Assembly (NCBI GenBank): GCA_947646735.1
Contig: CANTFK010000863.1
Coordinates: 186,001 to 250,000 of the forward strand
Direction: 5' to 3'
Origin: Peronospora farinosa
Lineage: Eukaryota > Oomycota > Peronosporomycetes > Peronosporales > Peronosporaceae
DNA: 64,000 bases
Shown: positions 42,819 through 55,519 of the stretch, one piece after another
Numbering within the stretch: the first letter of the stretch is position 1
How the letters are laid out: each line of letters opens with the position of its first letter
Position numbers and translations under genes: made by a program
The notes under the pieces: model-generated
The model's database searches: none
The model's input: the letters and a program-made list of their open reading frames with translations, nothing else
What the model was told of the DNA's origin: nothing

Positions 42819-45800
42819 CTATTTCGAGTAGAACGACAATTCCGTTTCGTTTTGCGTCACTTCGCCGAACGAGTTCTCGGCTGTAGCTTCGTTGAATAAG
42901 ATAAAATCACGGTCTTTACCACCGTCCATCTTGAAGAGAGGACCCACTGATATCAAATCTCCGCCACTGAACCTTGTACGATTACACTTGTTTAACGATA
43001 ACCGTCGAATACTCTGAGCAAGTTCGGATGAGAGAGCCATCGCCGATGTGCATCGTTTCATCACGGTCGGTGTTAAATCCACAGACCGTGATGATGGTAC
43101 TGATGGCGTAGCCTTTTTCGTTGGACGGTAGATCTCCACAGTCGGTAACTCCTCATCAAAGAAGGTCTTGTACAACTCCAAGCTCTCCGCGGGAACCGAT
43201 GCTTCTCCGGTTTTCACAAGCTTCTTGAGATCCATTGATTCTTCAAATTTCCTAAAGGTTCATGATGATACACAATCGATGTAAGGCACGCCGCAAGCAG
43301 AATTCCACTCAGCCATGAGCTTAACGTACTTTCGGTCTTCAGGATCAGTTTTCAGCTTTTTCGCAACCAAGACTCGAGCCTTCACATTCTGGTCCAGCCC
43401 TGAGTATGGACCAACTTGAAGCTTAAACGTCGCACCAGCTCGAGTTTGTGCTTCACGAAGGCTCCGAGCATCATCAGGACTGATGCGATTGTTTCGCATG
43501 TACGCCTCAAAGTACATCTTGACACTCTCATTATCACTTTCCCATATCTGCGGTGATTCCTTTCCAAGCACGTACCTGTACCAAGCAATTATGTTAAGTG
43601 AGTGCAGTGCTACCTCAAACATACATAATGACGTTTCTTACTGTTGGTAAACTGGGTCTGGCGCAGGTTTGGAGCAACTGCCAACAAACTTGCGACGCCT
43701 GTGCCCAGCGAAAGCAAAGATTAATCAGTACCAAATCATAAGTATGACGTTTTATCGACCCAATGCGAGGAGCTATTCAAATAGCAGGTACACATGAACG
43801 TACCCTTTGCTAATGACGTAGTCTTCGATGCTGATGTGGTCGTCTTTACGTTTCGCAGCATTCTTGAGTACTGCAGATCCATGGCCTTTATGCTGGTTAG
43901 AGGCATCCGCTAAACTAGATCGAGAAGCGTGATGATACTCAGAGGCAAGGATACCCGTGCGATCATCCTGATACTCGTGCTTGCGCTCACGTCCACTATC
44001 GCGCAATCTACGACTGGATTGGGGCTGAGGGCCCACATTTTCTCCAGCATCTAGAGCACTCAAGCTTCGATAAGATCTAGTGCTTTCCTTCGTTTGTCCT
44101 CGCCGATTAACCTGCTCAACATCGGAGAGATTTTCCTCATCAACGCGTGTTAAGCCGGACAGAGAGGATGATGATGGAGCGGATGTTAGATGTGCTACAA
44201 CAACGCTTTCGGAGCGTCTTTTATCTTTTTCGTTCATCTCGTCAGAAATCTCCATCGGGAGCATGAATTTGTACCCCAGGACCTTGTCGAATGTTGTCAA
44301 TTCCTCAGGATGATACATGTGAAGAAAATCGTCAGAACACGGAGACCGAGGTGACCCTTTCTTGTTCCCTGCATCAGGTTGCTTTGTCTCACGTGAGCCA
44401 CTTAAAAGCTCGCGCTTGCTCCCTTTTCGCGCAATCTGGTCACACGTACAAGACACCTTCTCCTCCATAGGTGGCAGATAATACTTTGGTTTCTCAAATG
44501 CTTCCAGCGGCTCCTTCCACCAGTCATCGAGCACTCGCCTACACTCGCGAATATAAGCATCACGCTTGGCCTGGTCGCGACTCGCCGAAACAATTGCGCG
44601 TCCGCGCGTAGATTCATTGTCGATGCTATCGTCGCTGCCATCTTCCAAGGCTTCCGATGACGAGCAGCATGATAGTTGCGTTGGCGGCATACCATACAGT
44701 TCACCAAACGCTATTCTTTTGTTTTCAGCATGAAAAGAAAGGTCGCGACGGACGTTGTCGCATGCAGCCACACCATTTCGGACCTCAAAATTGTGCAGAT
44801 AGTAGTCCGAATCAAGTTCCCATAGTGGAGGCGAATCTTCTGTAGGCACGAAGTGTCCGAGAAAAATGTTGATCGCATCCTGTTTCGCTGTATCAGTAAA
44901 AGAGTTACTGTAGTAGCGTCGAATAGATGTCAGAAGCTCGCGATGCTTTACATTTTCCCTAGCTGCGCTATTTTTTACATTTTTGTGAGCTTCCGACCCA
45001 CCGTATTGCATCGAGATCGCGTCCCCCATGAGAGAATACAGCTTCATCAGAACCAGAACTAATTGTGACCGACTTTCCAACAGTGGCGTATTCTTAATCC
45101 CCATCACATAGAGCTGCTGACCCAATGCGCGCATTCCAACACTGAATTGACTGACGTTAGTGCGATCCAAGCAGTCGATACAGTTTGTTCGAAGAATGCC
45201 TCGTTGTTCCAGCCATTCTCCAGAATTTTTTGTAATAGTAGGAGATGGCGGTGGATCGACTGAAGCCAATTCCTCACTCTCTTCTCCTTTCGATTGAAGG
45301 TTACTTGATGTGATGAGTGAATCCCATGGTTCACTTGGAAAAAACACTTGAGCCGTACGCATATTACCGTTCTGACAAATTTGTCGCTTCGGTGCACTAC
45401 AGAAGAACCCAGTCTGTGTGAGGGCCCATACTGCTACCTTGTCCAGTGAATGCAGTACGTTAAGACCTTTCTGCTTAGGCCCAGATAAGCGAGAATAATC
45501 CAGTGCCACATACCGCACGCGGTGCTTTGGTGGCATGAAGCTGTTAAGGTATTCCACAGCATTCATATATTCGTTGCCCACAATGACTTCCCGTTCCTTT
45601 TTCTCCGACTGCTTGACAAGGTTGAGCGCTACGATGGGCGAGCCATAGCGCGAGAAGAGGTCTGCAAAGTGTTTTTGCGTCGAATTATACGTTGGATCGA
45701 CACGGTTTAACACGATTGGCGGCTTCGGCAGTGTTGCAGACGTCTCCTGCGACCAAAATACAGGAATTGACCCACGATGCTGTACGAATGAACTGAACTT

Positions 45801-47249
45801 GCCAGGACCCATGCTCTCATCTTCAATGATCTGCTCCGTTTCGACATCGTTTGCAGCCTTGCCGGTATCGGCCACACCACGTTTCAAGTAGCGCGTGCCA
45901 GCAAAGTGACGGGATCGGCGAGCAAGTAGTACAATGCTCACAAGGCGGCCAAACACTGAACATTTACGCTGCTCGTAGCAGCCAAGAACAAGCGGGACAA
46001 TTAGATCAGCTGCAGCGCCACCACTTAAGCAAGTGCTTAATTCTCGGGTCAAATAGTAATTCCACGTGAACATCTCAGCCGGCTCCGAGTGTTCCGTGGT
46101 CATATTGTGCTGCAATGTATGCGTGATATCGTACGAGTAACTGAAGTAAAAATCCTTTGTGAGATCCAGAAAATGAAACAGGCCAAGGTATCGAGCCTCT
46201 GCTTCCTCTTCTGGACTAGGATTGAACCATCGATTGATTCGATTCCACGCCGTCTGGTCTTCTACGGAGTGACTTACATTTAGTTGCTGTGTGGCTGAAA
46301 TACCGTAGATCGAGTTGCCTCCAATATTCCCGATCTTCCGTCGTTGCGTGACGAATATGAAGTAATAGCCGCGCAAAAAGCGAATGCACCCGACAATTGC
46401 TACAGCCGTAAACGCCCTTTCCAAGTTGCCTGTGCCTTGAATACGCGCATGCTCCGCTAGTGTTTGGAGTCTTGCTTCCATCTGTTCCCAATCATAAAGC
46501 TTTTCATCTTCCTTCAACACTTGCTCTAATTTTTTTGGTCGTTCCACCATCCGATCCAACTCAATCATTCTAAAACATGAATAATGGCGATCCGAGCACA
46601 CAATATAGAGCGTCGACGGCGTTTCATAGACCGTAAAGCGTTCAAATAATGTCTCACACGTCGCCAATGCTGGTTTTCGTCGTCTCAGTGTCGGTCGCCC
46701 CAGTCCGGCCCCACTTGACGTGTTTCCATTAGCAGATAAGTTTAGATTTAGACTCAGCTGCGACGACGGACGTCGCATGTGTTTGGGCCTCGTTGTCGGC
46801 TCTGACACTGGTAGTGTCAGCAATGAGAGTTGAGGCTTGATTCCTCGCTCCAAGTCCCTCTTTACAGTCATCAATGTCGTCATCCTGTCATATGAATGAA
46901 GTCACCACAGATTCGATCTTGTTGATCATAATAAATGAGACAAATCAGGCTTATACTACACAACCTACCACCAATCTACATCGTGACTCGACTCGTGCGA
47001 TGAAAAAGTCTCTTTTTTGCCTCGATTCATCGTTAATTCAATGCAATCGCGGCCATCGCTGCGCACATGGGCAAGTTCACAGTTTTTGACGGGGATTGTC
47101 GCAATACGACTGCGTCCATCAGGATCTAGTGCCACCAGTAGCTGACCTTGTTCCAGCGATAAAGTACAATAGACTAAACCCCATTCTCCCGGCTTGTTGC
47201 GGCTGAAAAGTCTTGGCGTACGGCGGTACAGCGGCCCCGAGATACTCAT
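42819..47249 (-). CDS. FIG4: Phosphoinositide 5-phosphatase Fig4 (SAC domain) with N-terminal PH-like domain, 1365 aa
   Basis: Fig4 removes the 5-phosphate from PI(3,5)P2 on late endosomes and works with PIKfyve and Vac14. Exons: 47249-46969, 46884-43804, 43698-43642, 43575-43330, 43251-42819, 4098 bases in frame. Exon 1 reads as a PH domain (GPLYRR, GEWGLVYCTLSL, CIELTM). Exon 2 holds the SAC core: FTVYETPSTLYIVCSD, NRFNPSP-like NRWFNPSP, RYLKRG, and the catalytic CX5R motif RTNCIDCLDRTN near residue 660. A serine-rich insert follows, then C-terminal exons (FVGSCSKPAPDPVYQQYV). Yeast and human Fig4 are about 880-907 residues and lack a PH domain. Ending at the TGA at 43260 would be an alternative if the last intron (43329-43252) were not spliced; its donor GTACGT is strong. 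Confidence 0.9.
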
Positions 47250-47334
47250 GTCACTTAGTGATATGATAAAGAAAACTGCGTTAGGGAATAGTTTAAGAAT
47301 ATGATATGAAAGAGGATTTGAGGACGCGTCAACG

Positions 47335-48405
47335 TCAGATGGATACATTTAGAGCAGGTAGAAGCTCGTTAAATACAGACTGTACGTAGTCTCCGAGTAC
47401 GTCGAAACAATCGGATACATAAAGCTCTTGAAGGGAAGATACAGGAGGTTCAAGAAGCTGATAAGCGAATGTGACAAGAATCTCCGTCGTAAGCCAGCAA
47501 CACCAGGAAAAATGCAATGTCTTTAGAGCACGCGACTTGGCGAGCTCTTGCAACAATGCAGCACCTTGTTCACCTGCTGCAGCGTCGAAACAGTCGACGA
47601 TCTTGAGGTGTTCGAGGTGTGGATGAGCCGTCGTCAACTGCGTGAGAAAGCTACTGGACAGTCCGAGACACGACACGAGACTCAGCGAGAGCAATCGTAC
47701 TTCATCTTGAGTTTGCACAATGTCCACGTCTTCCACATCCAAATCTTCCCACGACTCTACCTCGCATTCTGCCGGATGACCGGACACAAATTTCCACGCC
47801 ATGCGGTGGTCTTCGTCCACAACATCGAACAACGGTGCTAAGGACTTCTCGTCTCGGACGAAACCGACCGTAAGATGTTCGGTCGGCTGAAGTAACAAGA
47901 GTCGCACATTTCTATCACTCATCGTCTTGCAAGCTGTCGTAAGTTCTGCTAGTCTGGACACCATCCAAGGCTCGAAAGAGGCGAAAAATGCCTGTGTGAA
48001 CTTGCACGAAGAGCTGTATAGGTCAAACGACCGCGCGATCTCGTAGATGCATCTGCATATTGCACAGCCAGAGCAGCCGAGTGTAAGCTAACCGCCAGAC
48101 ATAGATTGATAAATACTATGATCCTATTACCGCTCCTGTAGCGACGAGAACTCGTCCACCCTTGACGTTTTCTGGAGCTCGGACGCGATCGACAGCGCTC
48201 CTTTGCGCTTGGTCTTCTCAATATGGTCGTCCTTTAGACGCGCGTTAGTCCAGGATTTCAGTACGTCAACCCGCACTCTACGACGCATGGCATCGTTAGT
48301 CTCGGCACGTCTCCGCCGGTCCGTGAGCTTGTTCTGCGCTTGTCTGCTCTGCGCATTTCTACGCGAGACTTTAACCACCTCCTGCTGCCATCGCTTGAAC
48401 AACAC
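47335..48405 (-). CDS. Leucine-rich-repeat-like protein (start unresolved)
   Basis: The last exon (48052-47335) carries irregular leucine-rich repeats of the cysteine-containing type (LEHLKIVDCFD, LKTLHFSWCCWLT, LQELYVSDCFDVL). The preceding exon (up to about 48405, ending 48131 at donor GTAATA) is strongly basic and helical (RRRRAETNDAMRRRVRV), like a coiled-coil or motor-binding arm. The 78-base intron joins in phase with acceptor TATGCAG. No ATG opens the first exon in frame before a TAG upstream, so either the start is an internal Met (DAMRRR) or another exon lies further up. The stop at 47335 is only 85 bases from the Fig4 start, which is very tight. The family beyond LRR is not recognised. 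Confidence 0.65.
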
Positions 48406-48459
48406 GAACCTGCCATGTATCGAAGCGCTCAGTACACATAACTAATCATTAGCTTGGTT

Positions 48460-50042
48460 TTTACATGTCTTCCGCACCGCTCCATCTTGGAGCCGTAGCC
48501 ACCGCATTGGCGTCCCTTCCTATTGCGTCCCATACAAAATGTAAATGTAATAACTTTATTTATTTTAAGCAGTAGCGTAGCACGTCAGATGAGGGCATTA
48601 TCACCGGTAGTAAAGTTGCAGTTCAAGCATCAAGACAGACAAAGTCACTGCATCGAATACTAAAGCAAAAGACAATCAGTCAGCTAAACAAGTCCAAGAC
48701 GGCGTCATACATAGCGTCCAATATTGATTACGTCATTTTGCAGAGCTTGCGACGCTTATAAAAGGCGGGACGTATTCGGGACTGGGCGTGTTTAACCATG
48801 AGTGCTGATACCACTCATGGTTGAACAGCGCCCAGTCAAAGCTGTTGAGAAGCATGACCTAAAACAGATTGTGGTGCTACTGGGAAAGTTTCCTATGGTT
48901 CAAGCACCAGGCAAACGGTAAAAGCCAAGAGCTAAAACCTCAATGCATTCGCTTTAGTCGCTATGACCAGGATACAACAATATCTTCAGCAACCATACCC
49001 GCTTTTTGTAGGTTTGTAAAGAAGAGAAACCATCATACACTCTGCAAGCAGTCTGATAGCGTTGTGGTGCTCCATGTGCCAACATTTGTACCTGCTAGAC
49101 ATCCAGACCGTAGTGCAGTGGTCATTCATGATGTGACTGTTTCGTGGCCCTGTTTCTTCCAGATGCAGTTTTGTCAATTTCGCGAGGGGACCTTGACACT
49201 CACTTTTACAGGTTCAAAGAATTTACTTGAAACGATATGCCCAACTTCGTAAGTCAATACGGTGCAAACATTATTTGATCGTCTTAGCGCAAGTAATCCA
49301 CTTGCGTCCCGAGTGTAACGTTGAACATTGACACACATCAAGAAGTTCGTAATTTGCCACACGGTCACCACAATTTCTTCAAAAGACAATCACTTGGCAA
49401 CTTTACTCCACAAAGCTACGTCCAGGAACTCTGACCCAGCGATTGTACACTTCGTCATCGCGCTTTGTTTCACTTGTATTGTTTCAGCTAAAAGAACAAC
49501 GTACATGTCAAACCAAAGATTGCTGAAACCGATACCAACATGGCTACATTCAAAAGGTGACGACAAAGAATCTCCTCTTCAAGATTCTTGTGCCAGGACA
49601 AATTTGATTGCCCTTTCTGCAGCAAAAAAACCTTATGCTACGGCTGACAATGGTTTGTTTTGATGAGAGTTCTCCGCCTTTTCTTGCTCAAATTGCGTGC
49701 GCAATGGTGTTCGATCGTCTAGCCTGACAAATGTGATTTCTCGCCGAAGCTGATGTTAGCTCATCATGTATAAATTAGTATCAATTTCATAACATCTGTA
49801 TCATATGCTAGATAAAATCGTGTGTGTCGATTGAGATAGTTGATCTCCTATGTTATCGAATGATGTTACGTTTGCGTAACCAAATAACCTCTAATAATAA
49901 GTTATCTCAGCGTTCCTGCTTTTCTCATACTGAGTTCTTGCATCAAAACCGTAAAAAGTCAAGAAGAAGGAACGGTCGAAGCCAACGTCAGCAACAGCAG
50001 CGTAAAATCTCTCACTCTCTCTTATTGATACTAGTCGTCACC
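48460..50042. other. 1.6 kb region without a clear gene
   Basis: Apart from the hairpin at 48780-48837, this region has open frames of about 110-127 codons on the plus strand (48869-49252 and 49328-49663). They lack recognisable motifs or matching splice sites. The plus-strand frame 49824-50042 is open and in frame with the next gene, so translation of that gene could start earlier, but the better start is at 50043. Confidence 0.4.
48780..48837 (+). repeat. Long imperfect inverted repeat (hairpin)
   Basis: The left arm is 48780-48804 and the right arm 48812-48837, with a 7-base loop (CTGATAC). Pairing runs about 25 bases with one G-T wobble and one bulged base. It lies about 380 bases upstream of the LRR-like gene on the other side and inside a gene-free stretch. 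It could be a small non-autonomous element end, an RNA hairpin or a terminator-like structure. Confidence 0.85.
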
Positions 50043-53000
50043 ATGTCGAATTGGGGAATGCGATTGAATCCATTTAGCAAGAGCTATTCGCAACTTGAAA
50101 TGGACCAAATGCGTTTCGTACATCAAGCTTATTGTGAGGCTATGGAAGTCAGTGAAGAAGACCTTCCTACTGCTCTAAAAATGGACGATAATTTCTATCC
50201 GCTACATAATCCCACTATCTCGGACTTTGATGAAAACTCGTATCTACGCAAGATGCAGGACGTTGTCGGATTGCTACGTAATCCTGCTGAGGCCATTATC
50301 TCCAGTATTTGTGCTTACCAGAGGGAGAGATACGACCGATCCTTTGCATTTTCTGGATATTTGAACGATCCACGTACACTGCTACTTGAGGAGTTTAAGG
50401 ACTGGGCTATGCGAACACTTGCATCGGCTACCTGTACTACGGAATCAATATTGATCGAGGTACGTCGCAGACACAGTTACGTGCTAAGACTGCAGCATGG
50501 ACAACAAGGTCTATTTCACTCTGGATCAGGTGAGCGTTCTTTGTTGGGAACGCTAAAGGATGTGAGGAACGTGATTGAAACACGAGTGCTCCCGATAATT
50601 GAGACTGAACGTGCCCATTCATCGGCAAGAGAGCAGCTACATACACTAGAAGCTCGTGGCACAGATGGTCTGATGCATGGAGTGCAGTTCCTCTTCTATG
50701 TGTTGCGAAATACGCCGAATACGCCGGCGGATTGCACGATCAGCAACTTACAGGCGCAACAACATGCAGGCATGAAGGATGCAATGGGCAGCAAGTCAGG
50801 ACAGATGCTCGAGGTGCTACTCACGACACCGTCGTTCAAGTACGTGCACATGCTGGTATTCCTAATGAATGTCGAGATTTGATTGTGTGGTTGATCCTTT
50901 TTGTTTTTCAGAGAGCTGTTTCCTCAGAACCAGGCCACATTGTCCCCTCAGGATTCACTCCCATCTTTACTTTTGACGAACGAGGAGGAGGATGAGATGA
51001 CACATACTGCAGTGTTCTGCGATACTGATGCAAATCCGCAGGTGCCGCGAGTGTTGACGCGGCAGTTGAGACGCAACTCGAACCCGAACGAGGTGGCGAT
51101 TAGTCCGTCGGAATTCCTCCAACAGAGCAACTCAGGTGTTGTTTCACTTCGGAAGGAGGTGCAACAGGAGACTTTTGACGCGTACACCAAGCTGCACGGT
51201 TTACTAAAGTTACTTGCAGATTTGCTAGTTTCGTGTCGTAAAGCTCGACAACTTGCTGGCCCCGGTGGTGACTTGCTTGTGTATGGACCTGGCGGCGAAG
51301 AAATTCGGCGATTGATGCAGTCGCTGGAAGCTGTGCAGTCAGAGATCAGTAAAGAAGTGAGCCAACTTACGCGCATCGGTGTACGCGAACTGGATCGCCT
51401 TAAACCTAACCAGGAGAAGGCTTGGCGTTGGAGCTTCAGTAAAGTGCTGCCGCTTGAAGGCTACTTAGCCCGCGATTTTGGCGCATGTGTAGAACCTATT
51501 CAGCGCATGTATGCGAGCGCTGACCCGTTACACGTGCAAAAGATGTACAAACAGTTCAAACAGGCCACAGGTTTGTGGGTGGAGGAAAACAATTCTATCT
51601 GCAGGTATGTCACGGCAACGTTAGGTGGAGGTTTTATTGAAGACGGGGAAAAGCATCACAAACAATTAGAAAATGGGAAGGAAGAACCCGAACATCATGG
51701 AAAAATCGAGTTGCTCGAAGATGAAGCTTCGTTAGATATGAGTAATGCGCTCGTTGTAGCGGGGACCGGGTCAGATCATCGTACCAGTAACAGTGAAAAG
51801 GTATCATCGTCTAAAATAGAGGACCGGATTGTCCTTTTGGACGACAACAGTTCAGAGAGCGATGCTAAGAACCAACTTGTAGTGGCAAATCGAGCACTCG
51901 TCCGTGCTCCCAAGAAGCAGCCAAGTTCGGATAGTGGCTCGTTCTTCTCGACGCTTGTATCGTGGGGTGTGAGTACAAAGACACCGCCGAGATTAGAGGA
52001 AGGCGAGAGCGGCCCAGTGAATTCTGACACAGACGAAGACGAAGACATGGACAAGGGCCCATCGTCATCCTCGTCAGCAAGGGAAGCCGCTGATATTGCC
52101 GCAGCGCAGGGCGGCGTGCTGGACACACTGCTGCTTGTGCGTCAGTCAATTCAGCGTATCGGTCAGTTGTCTTGGGGGGTCCGGACTTCGTACCATACTG
52201 CGTTCATTGATGAGGGCAGTTTTGACGCGTTCATCGTGCTGTGCTCCATCTACGAAACTACTGGTGTCTCTTGCTCTAGCGACTTGCTGCTCCGTGTGAG
52301 GTTGCACCGTACGCGTTTATCGCAGCTTCTAAAGAAGCACATTCAGTCAATTCTTAGCTGCGTCGTGGTACTACAACGTCGGATCGTGGATGAAGAGAAG
52401 AGCATACCGGGCATGACTCTAGTATACCGGCGTCTGAGAGCGAACCTTTCTGAGTTTGAGAAGGAAATGGACGATCTGATGGTTAAATTCAAGCAGATGA
52501 TGGTGGAGTCTTCTAAGATGAAGGCCGGCATCCTCGCGTTGCCGCTGGCGCAGCAGCGTGAGTCTAACGACGTTATCGGCATGGGTGCCTATGCATACAA
52601 CTCGATTAACGCTCTTGCGTCTAGCTTTGGCTCTGCGCCCGCGCCGTCCCAAGCCATCCTCTCGCACGGCGAGTACATGACGGAATTAAGGTCACAGCTA
52701 GATCTGCATTGGAACAGCATCTCGCACCTTTTCCAGAGCCTTCAGGGCACCGTGGAGTCTGTAGCCACAGTTGATGACCGTCTGAGGGTACGTGAAAGCA
52801 GATTCCATCCTTATTCACAGGCTGGCTGATCAGTGACATATCTGTTTTGCTGTTCAGGGCTACGCTAAGTTCCTAGATATCACCGTGCCACCACAGCAGC
52901 TGGATTACATTTTTGAAGTAAGGACTTGGGCGATTTGCTGTCAATCGGTTTGAGCTGTTTGCTAACTTGTTGTGGTATTCAGTTCAACTACGATGGTTTC

Positions 53001-53060
53001 TTCCGCCAAACAACGAAGGATTTGGAGATCTTGCTGACTTCCTTTGACACGTCGAAGTAG
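50043..53060 (+). CDS. Large hypothetical protein, 936 aa, four exons
   Basis: Exons 50043-50839, 50912-52787, 52858-52917 and 52983-53060 sum to 2811 bases in frame. The start was chosen at MSNWGMRLNPF because the open frame before it (MLRLRNQITSNNKL) is basic and low in complexity. The protein is mostly helical. The N-terminal part (about 1-350) contains conserved-looking stretches such as LRNPAEAIISSI and LHGLLKLLADLL. A disordered acidic/serine linker lies at about residues 490-640, and a second helical part (SIQRIGQLSWG, LTELRSQLDLHW) leads to a well-defined end (FNYDGFFRQTTKDLEILL). I do not recognise it. A tethering, exocyst-like or gamma-tubulin-complex-like scaffold is conceivable but not supported by a clear motif. 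Confidence 0.8.
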
Positions 53061-53207
53061 TACACGACGTTCAAGGCGCTGCTCAACTCGCGAAGATAGC
53101 GAGCTACAGGCCGTCCAGAAGCTATGACGACATTTTAACTGTTTCCAATTCTAGTGTTTAATATAAAAACCATGCTTGCTTTCTGCAATGGCTTCATTCT
53201 TGATAGG

Positions 53208-54077
53208 TTATAGCACATCGAGGAAATCACTCGCGGGTGGCTGTACCGCTACAGTTGTAGTCGTGCTCGTTGTCACGGCATTAATAGTCGGCATGTTTGT
53301 TGACACCGTCTCGTGCAACCTTGCAGTGACAGCCGCTGCCGCCTCAGCTTCTCTCTTCCTCTTCATAAGCTTGGAGGCTTTGCTGTTTTGGTAACTCGAA
53401 GCTGCTGCCTCTTTTCCCGTCACGAGATGAGTGACCGGAGTTTTGCTCGTCTTTGGCACCATAGTTCCATTGTAAACCGCGTTCGTGCTGTGTGGAGCGG
53501 CGGCACTGTCTACCACTCCACTGATACTCCCTGCTGTGCCCGTCCCTTTTCCCACTGACAACGTGACTGTAAGTTTACGTGGTCGAGTAATGTTCTCGTC
53601 TTTGATTGAGCCATAGATATCCACCTGGTCAATACTTGGCTCACTTGCCATGCTAGAATACAAGCAACAGCTAGAGAAGAGATGTTCCGAATCAGTGTAC
53701 GGTTTAATCTTTTTTAGGTTGGCGTCTTTGCGCGGCTGTTTTGAATCGATGAAGCCGTCCCAGCCTCGAATAATATTTCCATGCGGAGTTTCTTCAAAGT
53801 ACACGGATTCTTCCTCTTCGATTTGTGCTTGTAAAGCCAACACCGTCTCATGGGCACGACACTGCGCTTCGTACAGCGTCAGCATTTCGTTGGACACGCT
53901 GTTGGGTTTCATATCGCTAATGAAGTTGTCATGCGTAATGAGAGTTTTATATAAATCAGCATAAACCTGGTTTAAAAATAAAAGCATTAAAACCACTGTG
54001 ATTTTGAAGCCTCCTAAATTTAAGATTGAAATACAATACTCTAAATTGAGGCGAATTTCCAGATTTATATCTGACAA
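53208..54077 (-). CDS. EAF6: Eaf6-like subunit of histone acetyltransferase complexes
   Basis: Eaf6 is a small shared subunit of NuA4 and related acetyltransferase complexes. The diagnostic stretch is present: a coiled coil (LALQAQIEEEESVYFEETP) followed by HGNIIRGWDGFIDSKQ and KKIKPYTDSEHLFSSC, matching the pattern GNIIRGWD..LERLF of the family. The C-terminal 150 residues are low in complexity, Ala/Ser/Thr-rich with a basic patch (KLMKRKREAE), as in other Eaf6 proteins. Usual lengths are 110-200 residues, so the tail is long. The first 37 residues (MSDINLEIRL to FLNQ) are hydrophobic and end at AACCAG, a good acceptor. They are probably intron, so the true start likely lies in an unseen upstream exon. 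It is convergent with the large protein gene (148 bases apart). Confidence 0.82.
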   Translation of the reverse strand: MSDINLEIRLNLEYCISILNLGGFKITVVLMLLFLNQVYADLYKTLITHDNFISDMKPNSVSNEMLTLYEAQCRAHETVLALQAQIEEEESVYFEETPHGNIIRGWDGFIDSKQPRKDANLKKIKPYTDSEHLFSSCCLYSSMASEPSIDQVDIYGSIKDENITRPRKLTVTLSVGKGTGTAGSISGVVDSAAAPHSTNAVYNGTMVPKTSKTPVTHLVTGKEAAASSYQNSKASKLMKRKREAEAAAAVTARLHETVSTNMPTINAVTTSTTTTVAVQPPASDFLDVL

Positions 54078-54657
54078 AAACCTAATTACACTATTCCTTA
54101 GTGTGTGATGGTATGTAGGTAGACCAACAGGTCATCGTTATAGTCATAGCCTGTCATAGCCTGTCATCGCTACTTTAGCATTTTCAATGTAACGGAGCAC
54201 CCTGCGATTATACTGACTTAGCATAATCTACTTACATTGACACAGTGTAAGCAAGAGACTCAAAACCTCACGTAACCCGACGAAGCAGATGAAACTACAC
54301 ACTAAACGGACTTGGCACTAAGACCTCATGAGAATTTCGTGTCCGTTGCCAAATACGTGGGTAGTCTGTCGCTATGCCGGCTGAAAGCTGATGGCTAGTC
54401 GGCTCTCAATCTTTTTACCAGAATGTCTTCGTTGATAAATAAACCGTCGCGGACAACGAAGCTACGTGTCACATTCATAGTACCGCGCGGCTGCTCAATT
54501 TGAGCCGTGTCATTGCCACCAAATTACAGGGCTCAAACTGGGTTGCCGCGACGGTACTGTGGGTGTGACATGTAGCTTGGTTGTCCGATCCGTTGAGGTA
54601 TATGACCATGTGGGGCCGCCTGGATTGGATCCTTGTCACATAGTCATCCACCCCAAC
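54078..54657. other. Intergenic region, no gene seen
   Basis: 580 bases between the Eaf6-like gene and the LTR remnant. It should contain the first exon and promoter of the Eaf6-like gene, which I could not place. A 12-base direct repeat (CATAGCCTGTCA) occurs near 54147-54168. Confidence 0.4.
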
Positions 54658-55279
54658 TGTTACGGGATAACACAACGGTTGGAACCTATTACGAACGTTT
54701 ACGGTTGAAGTTTTCCTTTATTGCATATAATGCATTACTTCTCTGTAGAGAGGTATTAAGTATAAGTGTTAAAATACGGTATTCGGTAATACCGTATCTT
54801 ATCGATTAGGATTTGATAATCGATAGCGCTGTACTAGTACATCATACACAGATGTTTAGACGATACGTCGTCCATTAGCAAAGTCTGCATATAATAATTA
54901 CTATTATAGTAATTAATATAGTGTAGGGTACTTAGAGTAGGATGATTCATAAAATCTTTATGCATACATAAAATCAGTTCTCATTTTGAGTTTAAGATCG
55001 CAAGTCTTTCTGACTTGTTCTCTTGTGCACTTCGTGCGTTGGATCTCTGAACCTTTAAGCTTCTAGCTTGTTCTTGCACTCTGTGCATTGGTTCTCTGAT
55101 CCCTTAATCTATCGCTTGTAGACTAGAAGTCCCTCCACGTTCCTTAGAACAGGAGTCGTTTAAGTAGTTTCTTAAATCCAAGTGACTTTGAACCATCAGC
55201 TTTAATTAGGTCTATAAAACTAAAAGGCTTTCAGCCTAAACATCTGCCTCTGGCTAAAGAGCTGTGCAGCTCCGCTACA
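54658..55279 (-). repeat. LTR of a gypsy-type element (622 bases)
   Basis: On the minus strand this block begins TGTAGCGGAGC (at 55279) and ends CCGTAACA (at 54658), with the same terminal pattern as the complete element's LTR. The first 120 bases are also found at 31887-32010. It is full of short inverted repeats: 54774-54783 / 54788-54797 (10-base arms) and 54801-54808 / 54817-54824. No matching second LTR is seen nearby, so it is a solo or truncated copy. Confidence 0.75.
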
Positions 55280-55353
55280 GATATAGTGACTACTTTGGAA
55301 AAAGAAAAGCGCTGTGTGGTCAAAACTATCTAAAAGTAACAGTTTAAACACAT

Positions 55354-55419
55354 ATGAGTAAGTCAATGCGTGTTGCCGAGAAGGCAGCAGAGAGCGCGGC
55401 TGCACGTCTTGCCGTTTAG
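55354..55419 (+). pseudogene. Fragment of the antisense element frame
   Basis: Just beyond the LTR end, the plus strand reads MSKSMRVAEKAAESAAARLA and then a stop. This is nearly the same as the start of the antisense frame in the complete element (MTKSMRVAAKAAESSAARL), and it sits in the same place relative to its LTR. Confidence 0.7.
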
Positions 55420-55519
55420 GCCTTAAAACCTCTAGCAGGCGATCATTCGGCTGCCGGTCGCAACTGTTAGCCGCACCGTTTAAAGGGTAGTAACCCAAAG
55501 TTAGAGGTTTAATACTCAG

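Noticed and set aside
43260..43329. Early stop of the Fig4 gene at 43260
   Set aside because: A strong GTACGT donor at 43329 and a TTTAG acceptor at 43252 form a 78-base intron that keeps the frame and adds a 144-codon end.
48869..49252. Open frame of 127 codons as a possible gene
   Set aside because: No motif, no splice partners and ordinary random composition.
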